A DNA stretch of 64,000 nt. Source: Udaeobacter sp963725505 (GTDB lineage Bacteria > Verrucomicrobiota > Verrucomicrobiia > Chthoniobacterales > UBA10450). The notes beneath the pieces were generated by a model, which worked only from the letters and a program-made list of their open reading frames with translations, searched no databases and was not told the origin of the DNA. The position numbers and the translations under genes were made by a program. Each line of letters opens with the position of its first letter. Within the stretch, counting starts at the first letter, position 1. Below are positions 45,237 through 53,249 of this stretch, in pieces. The stretch covers positions 62,001 through 126,000 of the forward strand of contig CAVRYN010000005.1 of NCBI GenBank assembly GCA_963725505.1, given 5' to 3'.

Positions 45237-46109
45237 CTACTGCGCTTGCTGGACGATTCCGTGTTTCTCGGCCCAGTCCCAAAGCGTGGCGAACTCGACC
45301 GGAGGGCTTTTGCGCGTTCGCTGGAAATGCGCCCGGTGCTCCGTCAGCATTTTTCCAAACGTCATTCCGTCAGCGCCGGCGCGATTGGGATCGGCGCCGC
45401 GCTCGAGCAAGAGCAACGCATCCGCATAGGCGAGGCTGTCCTGAAGTCCCATTTTCGTGCGGTAAAGCAGTAACGGATAGCCGGTCGAATCCGACCGGTC
45501 GTCGGGCATCGCCGAATTGACGTCGGCACCGCGGTCGAGGAGCAGCTCAAGTCGCGATCTCGCCTGATTTTGGTAGTAACCCAAATACCAGTTCATGAGA
45601 ATTATGGGCTGGCCGAACTCATCGCGGGTGTTCGGGTTTCCGCCCGTCTCCAGCATCGCGCGGAGAACTAGCGCCGACGCATGCACGGCGTTAGCCATGG
45701 CGAAAGAGTTCTGACTACGTTCCCTGTAGTTCGGATCCGCACCGAGCGAAAGCAAAGTTCTAACCGCCTCGACTGACTCCGGACGTTGCCATGATTGCAT
45801 GACAGCGAAGTTGAGCAGCGTCGCGCCGTACCGTCCAGGTGCCTGTAAATCCGGGACGCTCTTTGCCGCCGCGCGGATCGCGTCCGGATCATTCTTCACG
45901 ATACCTTGGGCGACAGCGAATAGCGCCGGCTGATCCCCAAAGTCCCATCTTCCCGAGTCCTGCTCCGCGCGTATTTGGCGCTGATGTTTTTCGCCCCTTT
46001 CCATGGAGACAATAAACCCGACGAACAACAAAACCACGGCGCCCACCGCCATAAGAATCACAACTGCGATTACGCCAATCGTCCATTTAAGTGCGGTTTT
46101 TCCTTTCAT
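45237..46109 (-). CDS. Ankyrin-repeat protein with N-terminal membrane anchor
   Basis: A 290-residue protein: membrane segment (IGVIAVVILMAVGAVVLLFVGF), then ankyrin-like repeats: PGRYGATLLNFAVMQS, VRTLLSLGADPNYRER, LRAMLETGGNPNTRDE, LELLLDRGADVNSAMP, ALLLLERGADPNRAGA. Ankyrin domains bind proteins; here the domain would face either side of the membrane. No enzyme motif. Confidence 0.82.
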   Translation of the reverse strand: MKGKTALKWTIGVIAVVILMAVGAVVLLFVGFIVSMERGEKHQRQIRAEQDSGRWDFGDQPALFAVAQGIVKNDPDAIRAAAKSVPDLQAPGRYGATLLNFAVMQSWQRPESVEAVRTLLSLGADPNYRERSQNSFAMANAVHASALVLRAMLETGGNPNTRDEFGQPIILMNWYLGYYQNQARSRLELLLDRGADVNSAMPDDRSDSTGYPLLLYRTKMGLQDSLAYADALLLLERGADPNRAGADGMTFGKMLTEHRAHFQRTRKSPPVEFATLWDWAEKHGIVQQAQ

Positions 46110-46413
46110 GGAAGCGCTTCGAAGGCCTGGTCACTTGGTTCCATCGGCTTGAATTAAGCAGAATTCACACGAGGCGAACAAACACAAACTTCGGACGATC
46201 TCCTCGTCTTTGTCGCGCGTTCTACGACCCTGCCGCTCGAAAGATTTTGGCGAAAAGAAGATGTGTCGGCAGATAAAATAGCGCGCAGACGAAAAGCGTA
46301 TAGATAACTTTCAGGCCGAGAGGAATCACGGCTTTAATCGGTAGTTAAAAATCCGTACGCGGAACGCGCCGAGATTGCTCCCGGCGCGCGCTAATCTGAT
46401 TGCAAGTCCACGA
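46110..46413. other. Intergenic stretch
   Basis: No gene seen. It ends with GC-rich inverted sequence (GCGCGCC and GGCGCG around 46362-46390) that may form a weak terminator for the minus-strand gene at 46414. Confidence 0.4.
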
Positions 46414-46731
46414 TCAGGTCTGCGTCTTACCTTTCTCCTCTTTCTTGCACTGGGCTTTGAATTTCGAGTACTGCTCCGGAGTCAGGATTCCTTTTGCCGT
46501 TTCCATGTACTTGGCCTCGCTCGCATCGGAGCAACCCGCCTTCTGATGGTCCGTCAAAGCTGCGTCCATCTTTGTCTTCTGATCAGGCGTGAGGTTGAGG
46601 CTTGCCAGCGCAACCGTACACGCCATCTTCGATTCGTTTCCGACTTGCTTTGTGCAGTTGCCATGTTCGCCTGCGAACATCGTTCCTGCCGCAAAGAGTC
46701 CCGCCGTTACTACCGCAATGAGTTTGGTCAT
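46414..46731 (-). CDS. Secreted LTxxQ-motif (Spy/CpxP-like) small protein
   Basis: About 105 residues from the ATG at 46731 (MTKLIAVVTAGLFAAGTMFA), a signal peptide with an AxA-like cleavage site. The mature part has two LTPDQK/LTPEQY motifs separated by about 40 residues and five cysteines. LTxxQ motifs occur in Spy/CpxP-like periplasmic chaperones or metal-stress proteins; similarity here is limited to the motif. A longer start at 46767 is also open. Confidence 0.65.
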   Translation of the reverse strand: MTKLIAVVTAGLFAAGTMFAGEHGNCTKQVGNESKMACTVALASLNLTPDQKTKMDAALTDHQKAGCSDASEAKYMETAKGILTPEQYSKFKAQCKKEEKGKTQT

Positions 46732-46949
46732 AGTGGCAACGTTAGACATTCCGTCTGGGATTTTCATTCAAAATCCTTGAATGAATCTCAATACGGCACC
46801 TGCTTGCCACGCCGCAGTCCCGCAAGTGCGGGACGAAGGCGGGTAGCGGCCGTCTGTGCCGCCGATCTTGCATGGCATGATCTACGGCCGCAGATTAGAC
46901 ATGCTCCGAACTTTCTTTGCAGCATGCGAGAGCACCAAAGCAAGCACCA

Positions 46950-47573
46950 ATGAACTACAGACCGCCGACAGTGAACTTGCCAATTCCCGCTGACAAAATC
47001 GACGGACAAACTCTGATGTTCAGACCCGTGAGAGACGGAATAGACTCGGAAGTATCAGGCGTAATCCAAGTGGTCGAACGCGCGAACGGATTTAACGTCA
47101 ACGCTTCGTATATCGTCGGTCAAAATCCACCGCAGTCTCACGTTTATTGGTTCGATCAATCTGAGATCGATGCGATCGCCAGGTCGTTCATGAAAGAAAA
47201 GCGACGCATTCTGATCGTCGATGACGACCGGGAAAGCACGCATCTGGTCAAAATCCTTCTCGAAAAAGCCGGCCACTATCTCGTGCTTGAAGAGAACGCC
47301 GCCGCCAAGGCTCATCAAAGTGCCCGGAATTTTCGGCCGGACGTGATTTTGCTGGACATCATGATGCCAGAGAAAGACGGGGCCGAAGTAGCGGCACAAA
47401 TCGAGGCCGATCCCGAATTGCGCAGCACGCCAATCATCTTTCTCACCGCGCTGGTCACAATGCCTGAGGCAAAGACGGGTCTCCGCATCGAAGGGCATCG
47501 TTCTCTCGCCAAGCCGATCGATATCCCTCAGTTGATCAACCAGATTGAAGAAAGCCTGCCCCGCGCGACCTGA
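46950..47573 (+). CDS. Response-regulator receiver protein with novel N-terminal module
   Basis: 207 residues from the ATG at 46950 (MNYRPPTVNLPIPADKIDG). Residues 1-70 form an unrecognised beta-rich module (SYIVGQNPPQSHVYWFDQSE). The rest is a CheY-like receiver: RRILIVDDDRES (acidic pocket), LLDIMMPEKDG (phospho-acceptor Asp), IFLTALV, and SLAKPIDIPQL (conserved Lys). No output domain follows. A later ATG at the receiver (MKEKRRIL) is possible. No histidine kinase is adjacent. Confidence 0.78.
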   Translation: MNYRPPTVNLPIPADKIDGQTLMFRPVRDGIDSEVSGVIQVVERANGFNVNASYIVGQNPPQSHVYWFDQSEIDAIARSFMKEKRRILIVDDDRESTHLVKILLEKAGHYLVLEENAAAKAHQSARNFRPDVILLDIMMPEKDGAEVAAQIEADPELRSTPIIFLTALVTMPEAKTGLRIEGHRSLAKPIDIPQLINQIEESLPRAT

Positions 47574-47607
47574 GCGCTTCTTTACGTTTGCGAAGCGCGG
47601 AAATGTC

Positions 47608-48183
47608 TCATCGTTCCGCCACAAGCTTCTCAATCTCACTCACCACTCGATCGAGCTCGTCAATGAGATCGGCGTGATCACCGTGTTGGCGAAAAGCGAT
47701 GACAAGCGCGCGGTAATACCAAAGCGTCCCATCCTTTTTCCCCGCAAAGCGCTCGAACACTTCCAGACCATGTCGTCGAAGCTCAGCCAGGATCGCGCGC
47801 GTGTTATGCAATTTATCGGAAGCCGATACCAACCGGATCGAAGAATCGGAATCCTTGAGATGCTCGATGTAACTTCGTTTTCGTTCCGACCACGGCGGCT
47901 TTGGCGTTTCATACGTGTCGGTGCAACCATCAACGATCGCGGCGACATCATCGCCGAATCTTTCCCGGATATCGCGCAACCGTTCCGCGCCACCGCAATC
48001 TTCCACCGTGTCATGAAGAAGCGCAGCGATCGCTTCCGTTTCATTCGCGCCGTACTCAAGCGCGATCGCAGCGACGCCAAGAATATGCGCGATGTACGGG
48101 ATCCCCGTTTTCTTGCGCGTCTGATTTCCATGCGCCTGGGTCGCGTAGACCAGCGCTTCCTCAAACTTCTCCGACAGCTTCAT
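47608..48183 (-). CDS. HD-domain phosphohydrolase (RelA/SpoT hydrolase-like)
   Basis: A 191-residue single-domain protein: HGNQTRKKTGIPYIAHILGVA (first His), ALLHDTVEDCGG (HD pair) and SASDKLHNTRAILAEL (distal Asp). This is the metal-dependent HD module of (p)ppGpp hydrolases; no synthetase domain is present, so it resembles small alarmone hydrolases (MESH1-type). The actual nucleotide is not shown. Confidence 0.83.
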   Translation of the reverse strand: MKLSEKFEEALVYATQAHGNQTRKKTGIPYIAHILGVAAIALEYGANETEAIAALLHDTVEDCGGAERLRDIRERFGDDVAAIVDGCTDTYETPKPPWSERKRSYIEHLKDSDSSIRLVSASDKLHNTRAILAELRRHGLEVFERFAGKKDGTLWYYRALVIAFRQHGDHADLIDELDRVVSEIEKLVAER

Positions 48184-48215
48184 TCGATCGAACGTCCACA
48201 GATTACGCAGAAAAC

Positions 48216-48338
48216 TGTAGGGCGTTTGATTCGCTCGCGCCAGCGAGCTTCACCCTTCGGGCTTCTCGTCTGTGTCGCTCGCGTCCCCGCAGCTCCGCTC
48301 TGTGGAAACGCCAATCGGGCTGATACAGGCGCCCTACA
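48216..48338. repeat. TGTAGGGCG...CGCCCTACA element, copy 1 (left of msrB-like gene)
   Basis: Ends are inverted (TGTAGGGCGTTTGA and CAGGCGCCCTACA) with internal GCGAGC and CCCTTCGGG segments. The first ~95 bases recur as a near-identical direct copy at 49005-49102. Confidence 0.75.
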
Positions 48339-48430
48339 GACCCGTCTTGACGGACGCGGCCAGTCTCTGATTCAATAGCGTTAATCGCGATCAGATGCAC
48401 GGCGGACGAATCACCAGCGAAGAAAAATCG

Positions 48431-48997
48431 ATGATCAGTACGTACATCGGCGTCAGCATCGCGATCGTGCTCGGCGTCGGGGCGGTTTACTTCTTCTTTC
48501 TCTCGGAGAAAGAGAAACAGGAGACCCGCGGTTTCGATCCGAACCGGCCGGTCCCGAGCGACGCCGTCCTGAAAAACCGGTTAAAGGCCGAGGAATACTA
48601 CGTCGTGCGGCAGGGGGGCACCGAAACGCCTTTCCAAAATGAGTTCTGGGACAAGTACCGCACCGGCATCTACGTCGATGTCATTACCGGCGAACCACTC
48701 TTCACTTCGCTCGACAAATTCGACGGCCAAATGGGCCTGCCCACATTCAGCAAACCGATCTCGAAAGATCTCCTCGTCGAGAAGCTGGACACTTCAAAGG
48801 ACATGCAGCGCACCGAGGTGCGCGCGAAGCGAAGTAACGCCCATCTTGGCCATCTCTTTCCCGACCCGAAATCGCCCACCGGACAAATGTACACCGTTAA
48901 CTCGGCCGCGTTCCATTTCGTTCCGAAGGAAGAGATGAAAGCCAGAGGTTACGAAGCGTACCTGTCGCTTTTCGAAAAAAAGCCCGCCACGCCGTAG
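48431..48997 (+). CDS. Membrane-anchored MsrB-fold protein without any cysteine
   Basis: 188 residues from the ATG at 48431 (MISTYIGVSIAIVLGVGAVY), one membrane segment, then the MsrB fold: EYYVVRQGGTETPFQNEFW, TGIYVDVITGEPLFTSLDKFD, MGLPTFSKPI, RSNAHLGHLFPD and MYTVNSAAFHFVP. In MsrB the last motif is RYCxNSA, with the catalytic Cys/Sec. Here the position is Thr (codon ACC) and no cysteine exists in the protein; the zinc CxxC pairs are also absent. It probably cannot reduce methionine sulfoxide by the known chemistry. Confidence 0.82.
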   Translation: MISTYIGVSIAIVLGVGAVYFFFLSEKEKQETRGFDPNRPVPSDAVLKNRLKAEEYYVVRQGGTETPFQNEFWDKYRTGIYVDVITGEPLFTSLDKFDGQMGLPTFSKPISKDLLVEKLDTSKDMQRTEVRAKRSNAHLGHLFPDPKSPTGQMYTVNSAAFHFVPKEEMKARGYEAYLSLFEKKPATP

Positions 48998-49004
48998 CGG
49001 AAAT

Positions 49005-49102
49005 TGTAGGGCGTTTGATTCGCTCGCTCCCGCGAGCTTCACCCTTCGGGCTTCCCGTCTGTCTCGCTCGCGTCCCCGCGGCTCCGCTCTGTGAAACGCC
49101 AT
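49005..49102. repeat. TGTAGGGCG element, copy 2 (right of msrB-like gene)
   Basis: Near-identical to the first 95 bases of 48216-48338 (a handful of substitutions), in the same orientation, but without the right CTACA end. An inverted partial copy of the same GCTCCGC/GACGCGAGCGACA core lies at 50272-50309. Confidence 0.75.
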
Positions 49103-49165
49103 TCGTCAGGCGTCTGGTATTGGATACTAGACGCTCGATCCTGGATGCTCGATTAAAGAGGAACC

Positions 49166-50185
49166 ATGAGTCAACGCATCCGCGGCGTACTGGCGCCGGT
49201 CGTAACGCCGTTCAAGGCTGATCTTTCGCCTGACCGGCAACGATTCGTCAGGCATTGCCAATGGCTACTTTCGCAGAATTGCGGGCTGGCCGTGTTCGGC
49301 ACCAACAGCGAGGCGAACTCGATGTCAGCCGAAGAGCGATCGACGTTGCTCGATGCGCTGGTCGCGGCCGGCATCGATCCGTCCCGCATCATGCCGGGCA
49401 CCGGTTGCTGCTCAATCACCGAGACAGTCGCGCTCACGGCGCATGCGGTAAAACACGGTTGCGCCGGTGTGCTGATGCTGCCGCCTTTTTATTATAAGGA
49501 CGTCAGCGAAGAAGGTCTCTACCGTTACTTCAGCGAAGTGGTGCAACGCGTCGGCGATACGCGTCTGAAAATTTACCTCTACCATATTCCACCGGTGGCG
49601 ATCGTCGGCATCACACCAAGATTGGTCGAGCGCCTCCTGAAAACTTATCCAAACGCGATCGCCGGGATGAAAGACAGCTCGGGCGATTGGAACAACACGA
49701 AAACTTTTCTCGACGCGTTTGCAGAAACCGCCCGTCCGGCTCGGACTGGGTTCGACGTGTTTGTCGGCAGCGAATCGTTCCTGCTCGCCAATATGCGCAA
49801 CGGCGGTGTGGGCGCCATTTCCGCGACGGCCAACGTGAACCCGGCCGCGATTCACGAGCTGTATCAGAAATGTAGCGGCGTTCGCCGCGGCGAACGCCGA
49901 GGCAATAAGAAGGCGCTCGCCGCGGCGAGCGCCTCTACAAGTCCAGACCTCGAAGATCTGCAATCGAAACTAAATGTCGTGCGCGAGGTGTTCAGTAGCA
50001 GGAAATTTCCGTCGATGATCGCGGCCTTGAAGCAGGCGATTGCGATTTACGGGAACGACCCGGAGTGGACCAGGGTGCGGCCGCCGCTGGTCGAGCTCAC
50101 CACAGAGCAGGCAAAATTGCTCGCCGCGGAATTGAAAGCGATCGGGTTCGCGATGCCGGGCATCGGGACGAAACCTGAACGCTAA
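49166..50185 (+). CDS. DapA/N-acetylneuraminate-lyase family aldolase with repeat-derived insertion
   Basis: A 339-residue class I aldolase. VLAPVVTPFKADLS is the usual start, FGTNSEANSMS the phosphate-loop-like motif, IYLYHIPPV carries the catalytic Tyr and IAGMKDSSGD the Schiff-base Lys. Substrate is not predictable from these motifs (dihydrodipicolinate, keto-deoxy sugars and others). About residues 236-258 (CSGVRRGERRGNKK and neighbours) come from a TGTAG...CTACA palindromic element (49871-49939) inserted in frame between LYQK and PDLEDLQ. Confidence 0.86.
   Translation: MSQRIRGVLAPVVTPFKADLSPDRQRFVRHCQWLLSQNCGLAVFGTNSEANSMSAEERSTLLDALVAAGIDPSRIMPGTGCCSITETVALTAHAVKHGCAGVLMLPPFYYKDVSEEGLYRYFSEVVQRVGDTRLKIYLYHIPPVAIVGITPRLVERLLKTYPNAIAGMKDSSGDWNNTKTFLDAFAETARPARTGFDVFVGSESFLLANMRNGGVGAISATANVNPAAIHELYQKCSGVRRGERRGNKKALAAASASTSPDLEDLQSKLNVVREVFSSRKFPSMIAALKQAIAIYGNDPEWTRVRPPLVELTTEQAKLLAAELKAIGFAMPGIGTKPER
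49871..49939. repeat. TGTAG...CTACA palindrome inside the aldolase gene
   Basis: TGTAGCGGCGTTCGCCGCGG and CGAGCGCCTCTACA bracket two GC-rich hairpins (GGCGTTCGCC-GCGG-CGAACGCC; AGGCGCTCGCCGCGGCGAGC). The length keeps the frame, giving 23 extra residues. Confidence 0.8.
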
Positions 50186-50613
50186 AGTCTTCTCGGGCGC
50201 TGAATCGTTCATCTATCGTAGGCCGCTTACGATGCATGAGAGGTCGCTGCTTGCCACGCCCGCCTGCTCGCGAACGGAGCCGCGGGGACGCGAGCGACAT
50301 AGATGGGCAAACCGGCAGGTCGAAATGAGCGGGAGCGAATAAGTCAACACTTTCGGAGTAGTCTCGGGGACAATCGGACGAAGGCGGGTGGTGGCAGGCG
50401 TGTCGCCTCTGCGATGCTGTAGCCACGGCTCTGTGAGCCGTCATCGGTTTCTCATAGACCCGATACGGAGCGCGCCTTACCGCAATTCCGTCCCCGGCAG
50501 ATCAACCTGCGAAGAGCTGTAGCCTGCCTGCTCATTTTACCCAAAGCTTGCTCGCTGCGGCGAGTGACGGGTGAAGAATTTCGGGGTTTAGAGACGGCGC
50601 GGCGCTGCCTTTC
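50186..50613. other. Intergenic stretch rich in repeats
   Basis: No gene seen between the aldolase and PFK. It holds a partial inverted copy (50272-50309) of the 48216/49005 repeat, a GGACGAAGGCGGGT motif that recurs across the window, and TGTAGCCACGGCTCTGTGAGCCGT near 50418. Confidence 0.5.
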
Positions 50614-51807
50614 CTAACCACTCGCCATGATGAATAGCGGCTGCATTTCGAAATCGGTGTAGAGCGGACGCAGGCGCTCCTTGTTATAGTATTTGTCCAC
50701 GTTGACCGTTTTCTTGCTGCTGGTCACCGCTTCAATCGGCATGTTGTCATAGCGCCCATTCTTCAGGACGACGAGGCGGCCGTGGCGGCCATGCAAGATG
50801 AGATCGAGGGCAAGATTGCCGTAGGCCATTGGCACGATCGAATCAATCGCGTCGGGATCGCCGCCGCGCACCATGTAGCCGAGACGCTGGTTGATGGTCT
50901 GGATCGGCTTGCCCTTGTTGTATTTGGCGGAACGGTCTTTGAGTTCGGCCGAGACCAGGTCGCCCATTCCGCCGAGTTTCAGATGCCCGAACGCGTCGGT
51001 CGTCTTGTCGGAGAACACCATTTCACCGCCTTCGAACATTGCTCCTTCCGAAACGATAACGACTGAATATTTGCTCGGATGATGCGCGCGGTCATAGCAC
51101 AACAACTCGGTCAGATGCTCCATGTCGAATTTGTATTCAGGAATAACACACCGATTCGCCGCGCCCGCCATCGTTGGCAACATCGCAGTGAACCCCGCGT
51201 AGCGTCCGAACACTTCCATAACGAGAAATCGCTCGTGAGATCCGGCCGAGGTGCGGAGACGATTCGACAATTCAATCGTCCGGCTGACGCATGTGCTAAA
51301 GCCGATGCAATAATCGGTGCCCGGCACGTCATTGTCCATCGTCTTGGGTATCGCCACCACCTTGACGCCTTCCTTGGACAAACGGGTGGCAAAAGAAAGT
51401 GTGTCGTCGCCACCGATCGGAATCAGATAGTCAATTTCCAGCCAATCCAGGTTCTTGATGACTTCAGAAGTGAGATCGTTCTTGTCTTGATTGAACGTTG
51501 CGCGCAGTGCTTCAGGTACCTCTTCTTTTTTCACTGCTGACGGGTTCGTCCGCGAGGTATGCAGAAACGTGCCGCCGGTGCGTGCTGCACGATTGACGAT
51601 CTCTTCCGTCAGGATTTGAAAGTGCTCGCTGTTGTCGGCGTGTTCATCACGCAGGATGCTGATCGCGCCCAGCCAGCCATGGCGGATACCAATGACCTGA
51701 TAGCCTTCGCGCAGGGCGCGAATGGTGACCGCGCGGATCGCGGGATTGAGCCCCGGCACATCCCCGCCGCCGGTGAGAATACCGATCACGCCTTTCTTGG
51801 CGCTCAT
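50614..51807 (-). CDS. 6-phosphofructokinase, predicted PPi-type
   Basis: About 397 residues from the ATG at 51807 (MSAKKGVIGILTGGGDVPGLN). PFK motifs: GGGDVPGLNPAIR, PIGGDDTLSFA, PKTMDNDVPGTDYCIGF (catalytic Asp) and MEVFGRYAGFTA. ATP enzymes have Gly where this has the second Asp of GGDD, and Gly where this has Lys of PKT; the Asp plus Lys pair is the pattern of pyrophosphate-dependent enzymes, so the donor is inferred to be PPi. An in-frame start at 51969 is less likely. Confidence 0.87.
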   Translation of the reverse strand: MSAKKGVIGILTGGGDVPGLNPAIRAVTIRALREGYQVIGIRHGWLGAISILRDEHADNSEHFQILTEEIVNRAARTGGTFLHTSRTNPSAVKKEEVPEALRATFNQDKNDLTSEVIKNLDWLEIDYLIPIGGDDTLSFATRLSKEGVKVVAIPKTMDNDVPGTDYCIGFSTCVSRTIELSNRLRTSAGSHERFLVMEVFGRYAGFTAMLPTMAGAANRCVIPEYKFDMEHLTELLCYDRAHHPSKYSVVIVSEGAMFEGGEMVFSDKTTDAFGHLKLGGMGDLVSAELKDRSAKYNKGKPIQTINQRLGYMVRGGDPDAIDSIVPMAYGNLALDLILHGRHGRLVVLKNGRYDNMPIEAVTSSKKTVNVDKYYNKERLRPLYTDFEMQPLFIMASG

Positions 51808-52113
51808 GCGACCGCTTTGTCGTTTTCTTCGAGCATGCAAAGGGAAAATCGACGGAAGCGATTGGATGTGCAAGAGGCATCGCTCAGAGCCCCGGGTAAG
51901 TTTAGACCGGTTAGGCTCCTGCCGAACCAGATCCCGCAACAGAGCTGGTGATCTTACATTCCGAGACAATCGCCTGTACCACGCCAGACAGACCGAACAT
52001 CGCGAACGCCATTGAAAGTAGCGCCCGAACTGGATCGTTGTAGTGGCGGCTGTGTCAGCCGGGGTTGTAGCTGTCGGTGACTGCGGTTTCCGCGTCAGTT
52101 GTTGGCGCGCGAG
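51808..52113. other. Intergenic stretch
   Basis: No gene seen between PFK and the winged-helix-like gene. It includes TGTAGTGGCGGCTGTGTCAG near 52040, a weak member of the TGTAG repeat family. Confidence 0.4.
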
Positions 52114-52671
52114 ATGCGGAGCATATTGGCAAAGTTTATGAAGGATTCTGTTGTAAGAGGACGCCTGTTGCAGCTTCTCTATGAACGTCGAAGCGAAGGC
52201 TCTCTTCCGTTCGGCCAGGGTGAGCAGGCGGTCCCGCCCCCGGGAGGTATAAATCGCCGTGACTGGTTGCGCGCTGTGGCCCAGCTTTCAGAGTATGGCC
52301 TTATCGATTGGACCCCGCTTGAAGATCAGAGCGGGATGGGCCTGCTTTCCGGCTTCGCGAAGATAAACGACTTCGGAGTCAAAGTGCTCGAAGGCGGCGT
52401 GGGTCCCCCGGTCTCGATCTCTATCGATAAGAGCCGACGAGCCCGCGTTTCTAAGCGGGAACAACCGCCGATTGCAGGGCGCACTCCGCAGCAACAGGCG
52501 ATTACGGAGGCGCTGGAGAAAGTGATTACCGCGATCGACCAAGCCAAAGTGTCGGAGCAGGAGAAAAATGAAGCGAAATCTTTGTTGCGAAAACTACTGG
52601 GTAGCAAAGCAGCGTCCAAAGTGTTCGGCGCCGGCGCGCAATTCCTCGCCGCGAAGTATTTCGCAGAATAG
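52114..52671 (+). CDS. Hypothetical protein, possible winged-helix
   Basis: About 185 residues from the ATG at 52114 (MRSILAKFMKDSVVRGRLL); TTG codons at 52099 and later ATG 52138 are alternatives. The first 90 residues (RGRLLQLLYERRSEG, DWLRAVAQLSEYGLIDW) look like a winged-helix domain, followed by a helical C-terminal part (ITEALEKVITAIDQAKVSEQ). Its last 100 bases are duplicated in decayed form at 55791-55890. Confidence 0.6.
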   Translation: MRSILAKFMKDSVVRGRLLQLLYERRSEGSLPFGQGEQAVPPPGGINRRDWLRAVAQLSEYGLIDWTPLEDQSGMGLLSGFAKINDFGVKVLEGGVGPPVSISIDKSRRARVSKREQPPIAGRTPQQQAITEALEKVITAIDQAKVSEQEKNEAKSLLRKLLGSKAASKVFGAGAQFLAAKYFAE

Positions 52672-52779
52672 AGCACGTATGCGACCGCGACTTTTCAATC
52701 TCAGGAGCTGAGGTCGCCGCGTATTATTTGATCACTCGCGTTACCCCGCTTGCGCCAGCTACCCTAGCTGCTTTGCCGT

Positions 52780-52908
52780 CTACCCGCGCGGCTCCCGCTC
52801 GCGCGTGTTCGCTGGCTTGTGCTTGTTCTTCGCGAGTGCCAGGCGCTCCGTCTTTTTCCGCCGTCTTGCGCGTTTCTTAGCGTTATCTCTGCCTTTGCTG
52901 TTTCCCAT
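52780..52908 (-). CDS. Small highly basic protein (42 residues)
   Basis: ATG at 52908 gives MGNSKGRDNAKKRARRRKKT followed by ERLALAKNKHKPANTRERE and a stop (TAG). Half the residues are Lys or Arg. It is too short to be a usual ORF call, but the regular composition and clean ends suggest a real gene, possibly RNA- or ribosome-binding. Only a weak GGGAA precedes the ATG. Confidence 0.4.
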   Translation of the reverse strand: MGNSKGRDNAKKRARRRKKTERLALAKNKHKPANTREREPRG

Positions 52909-53046
52909 AATTCCCAACACTCTGCCGCTTACATCAAACCTCAAACATCAAAAATTCTTCGGTGCTCCTCACCTCCTGTCGTGCATCTCGCTTGCCGTGC
53001 CGTAGTCTGACGAAGGCAGGTCACGTCGTAGTTTCAACGAAGACCG

Positions 53047-53242
53047 CGCACAATGGAGCGAGTGGGGTGAGTAACATGGCCGTTAGGCCGCGAAGGGAAG
53101 CGGTCGAGCGGGGGCAGCCGGAGCGGTAGCGGTCGAGCGCGGCGGGAGCAGCCGAGATACAATGGAGCGAATGGGATGAGCGACATGGCCGGTAAAGCCG
53201 CGAGGTAGCGGTCGAGCGCGGCGGGAGCAGCCGAGATACAAT
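53047..53242. repeat. Tandem repeat of about 79 bases with two perfect 39-base cores
   Basis: Cores at 53125-53163 and 53204-53242 are identical over 39 bases (GGTAGCGGTCGAGCGCGGCG...), 79 bases apart. A diverged third unit begins near 53051 (AATGGAGCGAGTGGGGTGAG). The unit also contains GATGAGCGACATGG, recalled at 63810. Confidence 0.8.
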
Positions 53243-53249
53243 TCGAAGT

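Noticed and set aside
48880..48920. Possible selenocysteine at the MsrB active site
   Set aside because: The codon is ACC (Thr), not TGA, so there is no Sec candidate.
53047..53242. CRISPR array
   Set aside because: Only two perfect repeats with a spacer similar to the repeat region, no cas genes and no further units.
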